The notes below the pieces were generated by a model. The model had not been told where the DNA came from and searched no databases. It worked only from the letters and a program-made list of their open reading frames with translations. A program made the translations under genes and the position numbers. From Streptomyces poriferorum (GTDB lineage Bacteria; Actinomycetota; Actinomycetes; Streptomycetales; Streptomycetaceae), in contig NZ_JAELVH010000096.1 of the NCBI RefSeq assembly GCF_019399235.1, forward strand, positions 1-41,547: DNA of 41,547 nucleotides, in the 5' to 3' direction. Each line of letters begins with the position of its first letter. Position 1 is the first letter of the stretch. Below, piece after piece: positions 30,724 through 38,954 of the stretch.

Positions 30724-31952
30724 TAGTGGTCCTCGGGGTGACCCCTTACCTCGTCCGTCGCCTCGGGGGGCGCTCCCCGCAGCCGGCGACGGTCGTGGGC
30801 GGATTTCGGCGGGGAGTCGGCCAGCCGGATGACCTCGCCGTCACGCCCCGCAACCACGGGCTCCGTGGAGCGGGCCGCCTTCGCCCGGTACTGGGCCGCG
30901 TCCGCGAGCCGGAAGAGCCGCCGGGCGGAGACCACCGGGCCGATCGGGTCCCCCGTGGACGCGATCCCACAGGCGACCCCGTTGCCGAACTCCAGCTCGG
31001 CGGCCCGCTCGCAGAGCTCCGTGGCCACCGCAACCACCTCGTCCGCCCCGGGGCCCAGGGCCAGCAGGCAGAACTCGTCCCCGCCGAGCCGGGCCGCGAG
31101 CGCCCCGGGCAGCATGGCCCCGCACCGGGACAGCACGGAGCCGAAACGTTCCAGCAGACGGTCGCCGACGGCGTGCCCGTGCGTGTCGTTGACCCACTTG
31201 AGACCGTTGAGATCGCAGACGACCAGGCTCACCACCGAGCCGTCCTCCCGGTGCCGCTCCACCGCCTCGTCCAGCCGCATGTCGACGGCCCGCCGGTTGG
31301 CGAGGCCGGTCAGCGGATCGGTGAAGGCGAGCTTGCGCACCTCCTCCAGGCGCTCCGTCTGGGAGATCCCGGCAGCCACGACGGCGGCCAGCACCGTGGC
31401 GAAGTCCGCGTCCCGGCGGTCGAACACCGGCTCCCCCGACGGCCGCGCCACATAGAGCTCGCCCCAGGCCCGCCCGTGCAGCACGATCGGCGCCACGACA
31501 CAGCAGCCGCGCCCGCGCCGGCGCAGCGCGGCCACCCGCTGATGGCAGTAGCCGCGCCGGTAACCATGCGCACCCGACACGTCCGCACCCCCCGCGCCGG
31601 CGTCCCCGGGCTCCGGCTCCACCGGACCGTCGGCGGTCTCCACCCAGGCATCCGGCTCACCACCCCCGGCCCACCGCTCGTGCAGGAACTCGGTGATCTC
31701 CGGGAACTGGTGCACGGGGTACGTCTCCTCGTCGGGGAACTCCTCCTCCCCGTCCGCCCGCTCGCCCGCGTTGACCAGGACCCGCAGCCGTCCGCGCCCG
31801 CGCTCCCAGACCGACAACGCGGCGAAACTGCCGCCCAGCGCCTCGCACGCCCCCAGCGCCGCCGCCCGCCAGCACCCCCGAGGGGTGTACGCCGCAGCCA
31901 TCGCCTGCGCAAGCGAAACCACGGCCCGCAGCCGCGCATCGTCACCACCCAT
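30723..31952 (-). CDS. cdgE: GAF-GGDEF diguanylate cyclase (CdgE-like)
   Basis: Makes the second messenger c-di-GMP, which in Streptomyces holds development in the vegetative state. The 409-aa soluble protein has a GAF-like sensor (about 10-195) with a long Glu/Gly-rich loop (105-125). The cyclase domain (about 205-370) has FTDPLTGLANRRA, DLNGLKWVNDTHGHAVGD and the active-site GGDEF at 290-294. The RxxD inhibitory site expected five residues before GGDEF is absent (LPGA), so product feedback at that site is unlikely. The name is from memory of the S. coelicolor gene next to hutH. The ATG at 31952 is favoured; the ribosome site is weak. Confidence 0.9.
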   Translation of the reverse strand: MGGDDARLRAVVSLAQAMAAAYTPRGCWRAAALGACEALGGSFAALSVWERGRGRLRVLVNAGERADGEEEFPDEETYPVHQFPEITEFLHERWAGGGEPDAWVETADGPVEPEPGDAGAGGADVSGAHGYRRGYCHQRVAALRRRGRGCCVVAPIVLHGRAWGELYVARPSGEPVFDRRDADFATVLAAVVAAGISQTERLEEVRKLAFTDPLTGLANRRAVDMRLDEAVERHREDGSVVSLVVCDLNGLKWVNDTHGHAVGDRLLERFGSVLSRCGAMLPGALAARLGGDEFCLLALGPGADEVVAVATELCERAAELEFGNGVACGIASTGDPIGPVVSARRLFRLADAAQYRAKAARSTEPVVAGRDGEVIRLADSPPKSAHDRRRLRGAPPEATDEVRGHPEDH

Positions 31953-32048
31953 CGCCCCAGCTTATGTAGGTTTGCGGTGATTTGATCACTTGGCGACCCG
32001 AATCATGCACGGTGCGTCGCGACACGGGCACACGTAGTTACCGTCGGG

Positions 32049-32861
32049 TCACTCCCCGGGCCAGTTCGGCTTCCGCTTCTCGTTGAACGCGGCCACGCCC
32101 TCCGCCCGGTCGCCGGAGAAGGCCACCGAACGCCAGGCGGAGTCCTCGACCTCCAGACCGGCCCGCAGATCGAGCCCGTGGCCGAGCCGCAGGGCCCGCT
32201 TGGCCGCTCGCAGCCCCACCGGGGAGTTCGCCGCGATCCGGACGGCGAGCGCCAGCGCCTCGGCCCGGTCCCGGCCGTCCGCGACCAGCTCGTCCACCAG
32301 CCCCAGCTCCCGCGCCTCGGCCGCCTCCACCCGGCGGGCGGTGAAGATCAGCTCCGCGGCGCGCGCCGCCCCGATCCTGCGCGGCAGCAGCTGGGTCCCG
32401 CCGCCTCCCGGGATGACGCCGACCGACACCTCGGGCAGACCGACCAGGGCGGTCCGGTCGGCGACGATCAGATCGCAGGACAGGGCCAGCTCGAACCCGC
32501 CGCCCAGCGCGAAGCCGTGCACCGCGGCGATCGTCGGCATCGGCAGTTCCAGCACCCCGGTGTAGGCGGCGCGCGCGGTGGGCCGCTGGCGCACCAGGTC
32601 GGCGTCCGTGAAGGAGTTGCGCTCCTTGAGGTCCGCGCCCACGCAGAAGGCCCGCTCGTGGCTGGAGGTGAGGACGGTGACCCGGACCTCCGGATCGGCG
32701 GCCAGCGCGGCACAGGCGGCGGCGATCGAGCGGGCCATGTCCGTGGACACCGCGTTCATGGCCTTGGGCCGGTCGAGGACCAGCTCGGCGACATGCTCCA
32801 GCCCCTCGTGACCCCGTACGACGACGAACTCCCCGAACCGCTGCTCGGACGTGACGGTCAT
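32049..32861 (-). CDS. Enoyl-CoA hydratase (crotonase family)
   Basis: Hydrates trans-2-enoyl-CoA in fatty-acid or amino-acid breakdown. The 270-aa protein has the oxyanion-hole regions AFCVGADLKER and HGFALGGGFELALSCD. Both glutamates used by true hydratases are present: Glu124 in GFELA and Glu144 in LPEVSVG. VGVIPGGGGTQLLPRRIG and the C-terminal AFNEKRKPNWPGE complete the family pattern. The GTG/ATG region at 32861 is followed by MTVTSEQRFG. It is a separate unit in the hutH-GGDEF-cya block, all on the minus strand. The natural substrate is not predictable. Confidence 0.92.
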   Translation of the reverse strand: MTVTSEQRFGEFVVVRGHEGLEHVAELVLDRPKAMNAVSTDMARSIAAACAALAADPEVRVTVLTSSHERAFCVGADLKERNSFTDADLVRQRPTARAAYTGVLELPMPTIAAVHGFALGGGFELALSCDLIVADRTALVGLPEVSVGVIPGGGGTQLLPRRIGAARAAELIFTARRVEAAEARELGLVDELVADGRDRAEALALAVRIAANSPVGLRAAKRALRLGHGLDLRAGLEVEDSAWRSVAFSGDRAEGVAAFNEKRKPNWPGE

Positions 32862-32981
32862 GACTGCACCCCTGTCGGTTAACGAGCGTTACCGGAGGGA
32901 TCCTAGAGCTCTCCCGGGGCGGCAGGTCAGGGGGTGGCCGGGACAAGCCGACCGTGAGGACCGGCGGCGGTCAGGGCGCGG

Positions 32982-34151
32982 TCAGGAGGTGCCGCGACGG
33001 GCCAGCAGCCACGGTTCGACGATGCCGAGACCACGTACCGGCCGCTGCCACATCGGCTGGAGCCCGTAGCGGTACTTGGGTACGGGAGCCGGCTCCTCGC
33101 CGTCCGCGCTCTCCTTCGCGGCGGCCGCCTCCTCCGCGGCCCGGGCCTCGGAGACGGGGGCGTCGCCGGTCCGGGTCAGCTCCTTGGCGAACGCCCCGTC
33201 CACGAGGACGGCGTCCTTCGGAGCTATCGACGTCAGCCGGCTGGCGAGGTTCACGGTGGTGCCGAAGACATCGCCCATCCGGGTGGTGACCGTGCCGAAC
33301 GCGATGCCGACGCGCAGCGCCGGCATCGTCTCGTCCAGGGTCATCGCCTCGACGAGGCGCAGTGCGATCTCCGAGGCCGTGCCCGCGTCGTCGGCGGCGA
33401 AGAGCACCTCGTCGCCGAGGGTCTTGATGAGCCGGCCGCCGTGCGCGGCCACGAGGTCGGCGCAGGTGGTCTCGAAGGACTCGACGAGTTCGCCGAGCTC
33501 CTCCTCCTCCAGCCGACGGGTCAGCCGGGTGAACCCGACGAGGTCGGCGAAGCCGACGGCCAGGCGACGGTCGACCATCTCCTCGTCGTCCGCGGCCTGC
33601 ACGACCCGGCCGGTGGCGGCGGCGAGCTGGCGCCGCCACACGTACACCAGGAACTCCTCCAGCTCCGGCAGGAGCAGTTCGATCAGGGGGTACGTGACCT
33701 CGGTGCGGGTCATTCCGGGCTCGGGCGGCTCGGTGAGGCCCTCCAGGAACGAATCGATCTGCCATTCCGCCAGCCGGGCGGTGGTCTGCCCGGTCGACCG
33801 GGCCACCTGGATCGCCATCGGCTCGCTGAGCAGCCCCGCCTCGACGAGGCCGGACAGCCGCCGCAGCGCCAGGACGTCGGCCTCGGTCAGCGCCTTGGCC
33901 TGGCCGATGTCGGCGAACCCCATGGCCCGCCAGAACCGGGACGCCAGGTCCATGGAGACGCCCGCGGTGCGAGCGGCCTGGAACGGGGTGTAGCGCCGGT
34001 CGGCACCCAGGATCAGCTGTTCCAGCCGGATCGCCAGGGGGTCGTCGGTCGGTTCGGCCGTGTGGTCGACCTCGTGATGCGGTGTCGCGTGGACCGAGGA
34101 GTCCGACGGGGGCTCCGCGCCCGCGCCGGAGGTCGTGTCGCCGACGGTCAC
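32982..34151 (-). CDS. cya: Class III adenylate cyclase
   Basis: Makes cAMP, which in Streptomyces affects germination and antibiotic production. The 389-aa soluble protein has an N-terminal helical domain (about 40-185) like the autoinhibitory pH-sensing domain of M. tuberculosis Rv1264. The catalytic domain (190-345) has FADLVGFTRLT with metal-binding Asp203, IKTLGDEVLF with adenine-specifying Lys243 and metal Asp247, MGDVFG (Asp294) and VNLASRLT (Asn301, Arg305). All essential residues are present. An Ala/Glu-rich linker leads to a short C-terminal segment. The GTG at 34151 has AGGAGG seven bases upstream; TATCGT near 34217-34212 may be the -10. Confidence 0.94.
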   Translation of the reverse strand: MTVGDTTSGAGAEPPSDSSVHATPHHEVDHTAEPTDDPLAIRLEQLILGADRRYTPFQAARTAGVSMDLASRFWRAMGFADIGQAKALTEADVLALRRLSGLVEAGLLSEPMAIQVARSTGQTTARLAEWQIDSFLEGLTEPPEPGMTRTEVTYPLIELLLPELEEFLVYVWRRQLAAATGRVVQAADDEEMVDRRLAVGFADLVGFTRLTRRLEEEELGELVESFETTCADLVAAHGGRLIKTLGDEVLFAADDAGTASEIALRLVEAMTLDETMPALRVGIAFGTVTTRMGDVFGTTVNLASRLTSIAPKDAVLVDGAFAKELTRTGDAPVSEARAAEEAAAAKESADGEEPAPVPKYRYGLQPMWQRPVRGLGIVEPWLLARRGTS

Positions 34152-34324
34152 CAGCCGCCTCCTGCCCGTTCCCTGCGCACTGCCCTGCCGATCTGTCGGT
34201 GGATCGCCTCAACGATACGGCAGGTGTGCCCTACCTCACGTCGTCGAGGCGTTACCCGACGGGTCGGGGCGTGCGTGCCGCTCCGAAGCGCCTCTCGGAG
34301 GCTGTCAGCTCATACGCCAGCCTC

Positions 34325-35227
34325 TCAGGTCAGTCCGCCCTCCGCGCCGCGCAAGTGCACGATGTCGCCCGCCGAGACCGGTTCGCGCAGGCCGTCGTCC
34401 GAGGACAGGACCAGCCGCCCGTCCCCGTCGATCGCGACCGCCTCGCCGGTGAGCGTGCGGTCGCCGGGCAGCTGGGCCCGTACCGTCCGGCCGAGCGTGG
34501 CGCAGCCCGCCGCGTAGGCCTCCTGGAGGCCGCTCGCCGCCGCGTCGCCGTCGGCCGCGCGCCACTGCCCGTACCACTGCTCCAGGGAGCGCAGTACGCC
34601 CCGCAGCAGTGTTTCCCGGTCCGTGGAGACCGCTCCGGCGAGGGCGAGCGAGGCGGCGGTGGGGGCGGGCAGTTCGTCGGTGCGCAGGGAGACGTTGAGT
34701 CCGATGCCGATGACGACGCCGTCACCGGCCCGCTCGGCGAGGATGCCGCCCGTCTTGCGCTCCTCGCCGAACGGGGTCTCCCCTGGACGGAGCTCGTCGG
34801 AGTCCTTGGGGATGGTGACCAGCAGGTCGTTGGGCCATTTCAGTGCCGTGTCGACGCCGGCCGACCGCGCCAGGCCGGTCGCCGCGGCGACCCCCGCCAG
34901 CAGCGGCAGCCAGCCCCATCGCCGCATCGGTACGGGCGCCGGCGCCAGGTAGACCGAGAAGAACAGGCCGGAGCGGGCCGGGGCGGTCCAGGTGCGGTCC
35001 AGGCGGCCGCGGCCGGCGGTCTGCTCCTCGGCGACCAGGACGGCGCCCTCGGTGAGGGAGGCCGCGCGCCCCGCGAGGTCGGAGTTGGTGGAACCGGTGC
35101 TGTCGACGACGTCGAGGGAGGTCCACAGCCCGTCCGGCCGCAGCAGTCCACGGCGCAGCGCGGGAACGTTCAGGGGCGGCCGGTCCAGGTCCGACCAACG
35201 GCTCTGTGGCGCATCCGAGGGTGTCAT
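34325..35227 (-). CDS. birA: Biotin--acetyl-CoA-carboxylase ligase BirA
   Basis: Activates biotin with ATP and attaches it to the AMKM lysine of carboxylase subunits, here most likely AccA2 at 38955-40709. The 300-aa protein has STNSDL, the biotinyl-AMP loop GRGRLDRTW (72-80), LKWPNDLLV and KTGGILAE, followed by the SH3-like C-terminal domain. It has no N-terminal helix-turn-helix, so it is a class I ligase without repressor function. The ATG at 35227 follows AGGGTGG; a GTG three codons earlier is possible. Divergent from pccB, which it serves functionally. Confidence 0.94.
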   Translation of the reverse strand: MTPSDAPQSRWSDLDRPPLNVPALRRGLLRPDGLWTSLDVVDSTGSTNSDLAGRAASLTEGAVLVAEEQTAGRGRLDRTWTAPARSGLFFSVYLAPAPVPMRRWGWLPLLAGVAAATGLARSAGVDTALKWPNDLLVTIPKDSDELRPGETPFGEERKTGGILAERAGDGVVIGIGLNVSLRTDELPAPTAASLALAGAVSTDRETLLRGVLRSLEQWYGQWRAADGDAAASGLQEAYAAGCATLGRTVRAQLPGDRTLTGEAVAIDGDGRLVLSSDDGLREPVSAGDIVHLRGAEGGLT

Positions 35228-35384
35228 GCAAGCCACCCTAGGTGTGTCAAACGACGCACTGCCGAACGGTATCCGCGCCGATACGCTACGGATCAGTAGC
35301 CGTACAGCGCTGCGGGCCGTCAGCCGTTCATCCGCTGATCAGCAGCACAGTCGTCCCCGTGACCAGGCAGGGAGCCGCCACCCG

Positions 35385-36968
35385 ATGTCCGAGCCGGAAG
35401 AGATCGACATCCACACCACCGCGGGCAAGCTCGCGGACCTGCAGCGCCGTATCGACGAGGCGACCCACGCGGGTTCCGCGCGCGCGGTGGAAAAGCAGCA
35501 CGCGAAGGGCAAGTTGACCGCGCGTGAGCGCGTCGACCTCCTGCTCGACGAGGGTTCCTTCGTGGAGCTGGACGAATTCGCCCGGCACCGCTCGACGAAC
35601 TTCGGCATCGAGAAGAACCGGCCGTACGGGGACGGTGTCGTCACCGGGTACGGCACGGTCGACGGCCGCCCCGTCTGCGTGTACTCGCAGGACTTCACCA
35701 TCTTCGGCGGCTCGCTCGGCGAGGTCTACGGTGAGAAGATCGTCAAGGTGATGGACTTCGCGCTGAAGACCGGCTGTCCGGTCATCGGCATCAACGACGG
35801 CGGCGGCGCCCGCATCCAGGAGGGTGTCGCGGCGCTGGGCCTCTTCGCGGAGATCTTCCGCCGCAACGTGCACGCCTCGGGTGTGATCCCGCAGATCTCG
35901 CTGATCGTCGGACCGTGCGCGGGCGGCGCGGTCTACTCCCCCGCGATCACCGACTTCACGGTCATGGTCGACCAGACCTCGCACATGTTCATCACCGGGC
36001 CCGACGTCATCAAGACGGTCACCGGCGAGGACGTGGGCTTCGAGGAGCTCGGCGGCGCCCGTACGCACAACACCACCTCGGGTGTGGCGCACCACATGGC
36101 GGGCGACGAGAAGGACGCGATCGAGTACGTCAAGTCGCTGCTGTCGTACCTGCCGTCGAACAACCTCTCCGAGGCCCCGGCCTTCCCGGAGGAGGCGGAC
36201 CTGGCGGTCAGCGACGAGGACCGCGAGCTGGACACGCTGATCCCGGACTCGGCGAACCAGCCGTACGACATGCACACCGCGATCGAGCACGTGCTGGACG
36301 ACGGCGAGTTCCTGGAGACCCAGGCCCTGTTCGCGCCGAACATCCTCACCGGCTTCGGCCGCGTGGAGGGTTACCCGGTCGGCATCGTCGCCAACCAGCC
36401 GATGCAGTTCGCCGGCTGCCTGGACATCAACGCGAGCGAGAAGGCCGCCCGGTTCGTCCGCACGTGCGACGCCTTCAACGTGCCCGTACTGACCTTCGTC
36501 GACGTGCCGGGCTTCCTGCCGGGTGTCGACCAGGAGTACGGCGGCATCATCCGCCGCGGCGCCAAGCTGATCTACGCGTACGCGGAGGCCACCGTCCCGC
36601 TGATCACGGTGATCACCCGCAAGGCGTTCGGCGGCGCGTACGACGTCATGGGCTCCAAGCACCTGGGCGCCGACATCAACGTCGCCTGGCCGACCGCGCA
36701 GATCGCCGTCATGGGCGCGCAGGGCGCCGTCAACATCCTGCACCGCCGCACCATCGCCGCCGCCGAGGATCAGGACGCGACCCGCGCCGGGCTGATGGCG
36801 GACTACGAGGACGCGCTCCTCAACCCGTACGTGGCGGCCGAGCGCGGCTACGTGGACGCGGTGATCATGCCGCACGAGACCCGGGCCCAGGTGGTCAAGG
36901 GTCTGCGGCAGCTGCGCACCAAGCGGGAGTCGCTGCCCCCGAAGAAGCACGGCAACATCCCCCTCTAG
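35385..36968 (+). CDS. pccB: Propionyl-CoA carboxylase beta subunit
   Basis: The carboxyltransferase subunit that moves CO2 from biotin to propionyl-CoA, giving methylmalonyl-CoA for polyketides and propionate use. The 527-aa protein has the acyl-CoA site (GGARIQEGVAALGLFAEIF; GPCAGGAVYSPAITDF) and the biotin-side GFLPGVDQEYGGIIRRGAKL. In FGGAYDVMGSK the substrate-selecting residue is Asp420, equivalent to Asp422 of S. coelicolor PccB, which favours propionyl-CoA over acetyl-CoA. The ATG at 35385 follows GGGAG at a workable distance; the frame upstream is open but not coding. The epsilon subunit gene follows after 14 bases. Confidence 0.95.
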   Translation: MSEPEEIDIHTTAGKLADLQRRIDEATHAGSARAVEKQHAKGKLTARERVDLLLDEGSFVELDEFARHRSTNFGIEKNRPYGDGVVTGYGTVDGRPVCVYSQDFTIFGGSLGEVYGEKIVKVMDFALKTGCPVIGINDGGGARIQEGVAALGLFAEIFRRNVHASGVIPQISLIVGPCAGGAVYSPAITDFTVMVDQTSHMFITGPDVIKTVTGEDVGFEELGGARTHNTTSGVAHHMAGDEKDAIEYVKSLLSYLPSNNLSEAPAFPEEADLAVSDEDRELDTLIPDSANQPYDMHTAIEHVLDDGEFLETQALFAPNILTGFGRVEGYPVGIVANQPMQFAGCLDINASEKAARFVRTCDAFNVPVLTFVDVPGFLPGVDQEYGGIIRRGAKLIYAYAEATVPLITVITRKAFGGAYDVMGSKHLGADINVAWPTAQIAVMGAQGAVNILHRRTIAAAEDQDATRAGLMADYEDALLNPYVAAERGYVDAVIMPHETRAQVVKGLRQLRTKRESLPPKKHGNIPL

Positions 36969-36982
36969 AAAGGGTCCTGGCC

Positions 36983-37189
36983 ATGATCAAGGTCGTACGG
37001 GGCAACCCGACCCCGGAGGAGCTGGCCGCCGCTCTGGCGGTGGTGCGGGCGCGCGCCGCGGCGGCGTCCGCCGTGTCGTCCGGCGCGCCGGAGCTGCCCG
37101 CGCAGTGGTCCGACCCGGGCCGCCTGGCCCGGCGCGGGCGCCACCTGCCGGGACCGCGCGCCTGGGCGCGTACGTACTGGCCCGGGTAG
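36983..37189 (+). CDS. pccE: Acyl-CoA carboxylase epsilon subunit
   Basis: A 68-aa accessory subunit that strengthens the interaction of the alpha and beta subunits in actinobacterial carboxylases. MIKVVRGNPTPEELAAALAV is the conserved helical N-terminus. The C-terminus WSDPGRLARRGRHLPGPRAW is basic and typical, ending ARTYWPG. The ATG at 36983 has AAAGGGTCC upstream and lies 14 bases after pccB, so the two are co-transcribed. Overlooked easily because of its size. Confidence 0.92.
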   Translation: MIKVVRGNPTPEELAAALAVVRARAAAASAVSSGAPELPAQWSDPGRLARRGRHLPGPRAWARTYWPG

Positions 37190-37206
37190 GCGTGCGTGAC
37201 GCGTGT

Positions 37207-37240
37207 GGCGGCGGTTGAGTACGCGTACTCAGGCGCCGCC
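37207..37240. promoter_or_regulatory. Palindrome TGAGTACGCGTACTCA within a GC hairpin
   Basis: A perfect 16-bp palindrome at 37216-37231 is flanked by GGCGGCG (37207-37213) and CGCCGCC (37234-37240), making a hairpin after pccE and 26 bases before the 42-aa gene. It may be the pccBE terminator, an operator, or both. Confidence 0.5.
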
Positions 37241-37265
37241 GCGGTTCGCGGCGCAGGATCGGATC

Positions 37266-37394
37266 ATGCTGTGGTCCGATCCCGAGAACAAACCGCCGAA
37301 GGAACTGCGCGACGCCCAGGACATGCTCCGGCGCGCGGGCCTCGTGCTCGCGCTGGCCATGGTGATCGCGATGTTCGTACTGGGCGCCCGCTGA
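37266..37394 (+). CDS. 42-aa single-helix membrane protein
   Basis: MLWSDPENKPPKELRDAQDM forms a charged cytoplasmic segment, followed by one membrane helix (LVLALAMVIAMFVLGAR) that ends the protein. The ATG at 37266 has AGGA eight bases upstream. Function unknown. Its conserved place between the carboxylase and maf (from memory of other Streptomyces) supports it as a real gene. Confidence 0.72.
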   Translation: MLWSDPENKPPKELRDAQDMLRRAGLVLALAMVIAMFVLGAR

Positions 37395-37484
37395 CGGCGT
37401 GAGCCCATCGGACCCCTCAGGCGGCCGAGGGGCCGGGTCCGGGGCGGCAGCCCGCGCATGCGGCTCATTTGTACGATGGCCCGC

Positions 37485-38093
37485 ATGACTGACCCCGCGC
37501 CCCGCCGCCTCGTACTCGCCTCCGCCTCGCCCGCCCGTCTCGCCCTGCTGCGGCAGGCCGGGTTCGCGCCCGAGGTGATCGTCAGCGGGGTCGACGAGGA
37601 CGCGCTGAGCGCCCCGACCCCGGCGGAACTCGCGCTCGTCCTGGCCGAGGCCAAGGCCGGCGTCGTGGCCGCGCTGCCGCAGGCCGCGGGGGCCCTGGTC
37701 ATCGGGTGCGACTCGGTGCTCGAACTGGACGGCCAGGCGCTCGGCAAGCCGGCCGACGCCGAGGAGGCCACGGCCCGCTGGAAGTCCATGCGGGGACGCT
37801 CCGGGATCCTGCAGACGGGCCACTGCCTGACCGACACCGCGAGCGGACGCACCGCCTCCGCGACCGCGTCCACGACGGTCCGCTTCGGTGAGCCCTCGGA
37901 CGCCGAGATCGCCGCCTACGTGGCCTCCGGCGAACCACTGCACGTCGCGGGCGCCTTCACCCTCGACGGGCGCTCGGCACCCTTCGTGGACTCGATCGAC
38001 GGCGACCCGGGCAACGTCATCGGCCTTTCGCTGCCGCTGCTGCGGCGGCTGCTGGGCGAGCTGGGGATCCAGGTCACCGACCTCTGGGTCTGA
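37485..38093 (+). CDS. maf: Maf-like nucleoside-triphosphate pyrophosphatase
   Basis: Hydrolyses non-canonical or modified nucleotides (dTTP/UTP-type or 7-methyl-GTP in studied members) to the monophosphate; linked to septum inhibition in Bacillus. The 202-aa protein has the N-terminal LASASPARLALLRQAG (Ser/Arg binding the phosphates) and GCDSVLELDGQALGKP with catalytic Asp76. GRSGILQTGHCL and VAGAFTLDGRSAPFVDSIDG also match the family. The ATG at 37485 has no ribosome site; TACGAT at 37472-37477 is placed as a -10 for a leaderless message, although no good -35 is seen. Confidence 0.93.
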   Translation: MTDPAPRRLVLASASPARLALLRQAGFAPEVIVSGVDEDALSAPTPAELALVLAEAKAGVVAALPQAAGALVIGCDSVLELDGQALGKPADAEEATARWKSMRGRSGILQTGHCLTDTASGRTASATASTTVRFGEPSDAEIAAYVASGEPLHVAGAFTLDGRSAPFVDSIDGDPGNVIGLSLPLLRRLLGELGIQVTDLWV

Positions 38094-38103
38094 GGGTCCC
38101 GGT

Positions 38104-38562
38104 TCAGGCCGGGGCCGGTGCCGCCGGCTGTTCGGACTCGGCGCCGGCGGCCGGCTCCCCGTCGGCGGGGCCGTACGCCACCAGGGTCAGCACGATCAGT
38201 CCGAGCACCACCATCATGAGGGCGAACGCCGCCCAGCCCACCAGACCGACCGTCAGCGCGCCCAGCACGCCGTGGACGACGGCGCAGCCGATGAGCACGA
38301 TCCGGGCGGCACGGCCCGGGGCCCGGTCGCGGATACCGGCCACCAGGAGCAGTACACCGCAGAGCACCAGGAACAGTCCCGAGACGCCTCCCAGCACCCA
38401 GGTCCCCTTGGACATGACACCGGGATCGGTGCCGGCCAGGGACATGTCCTGGTTCTTCACGACCGTTCCCAGGACGACGTTGATGATCACGATGCCCACG
38501 GCTTCCGCGAACAGCACGAGCGCGGCTATCAAAGCCACCGGCCTGCGCACCACGGCGCTCAC
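38104..38562 (-). CDS. Four-helix membrane protein
   Basis: A 152-aa integral membrane protein of unknown function. It has four hydrophobic segments (ALIAALVLFAEAVGIVIINV; VLGGVSGLFLVLCGVLLLVA; IVLIGCAVVHGVLGALTVGL; AALFALMM-like region to VLTLVAYG) and a Glu/Pro/Ala-rich tail. The GTG at 38562 or a GTG three codons later is the start; GGGGG lies between. A good promoter is visible upstream. Convergent with maf with only ten bases between stops. Confidence 0.82.
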   Translation of the reverse strand: MSAVVRRPVALIAALVLFAEAVGIVIINVVLGTVVKNQDMSLAGTDPGVMSKGTWVLGGVSGLFLVLCGVLLLVAGIRDRAPGRAARIVLIGCAVVHGVLGALTVGLVGWAAFALMMVVLGLIVLTLVAYGPADGEPAAGAESEQPAAPAPA

Positions 38563-38954
38563 CCCCTGTTACCTGCAGTACGTGCGATAGCGCGGACCCT
38601 ACTAACGGGTAATGCTCCGGACAAGGGGTTCGGCGCCCTCTTCCCGCACCCGTACGCCCCCACTTCGCGCCCCCTTGTCCGCGCCCAGGTGCGTCGGGCA
38701 AAGAATCGCGCGCCGCTTAGTAGGAATTCCACAAAGAAACACCAGGAGTCGGTGCCCGTGCCGACAGAGACCTGGACCACACCTCGTGGCTACTGTGCGG
38801 TCATGGTTCCCGGCGTACCGTGGTGCCACAAGGGATTTCGCGACTCGAGCAAGCCTCGAATCACACTCCGTGTGGGCAAGCTCACCAATGGGGACGGGTC
38901 GTAGGACCGTGTCGGTTGTCCCTAAACTCAGCTTGTTTCAAGGAGGGAGCCATC
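38563..38954. other. Intergenic region upstream of accA2
   Basis: About 390 bases without a supported gene. The left end holds the promoter of the four-helix gene. On the right, TAAACT (38923-38928) is a possible accA2 -10, 27 bases before the GTG, without a clear -35. Short inverted repeats TCGAG/CTCGA near 38844-38858 and CACAC/GTGTG near 38862-38875 lie between. Open frames on both strands here have no coding bias. Confidence 0.45.
38596..38624 (-). promoter_or_regulatory. Promoter of the four-helix membrane gene
   Basis: On the minus strand TTGTCC (38624-38619), exactly 17 bases, then TAGGGT (38601-38596). Predicted start near 38589, a 27-base leader. Confidence 0.5.
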
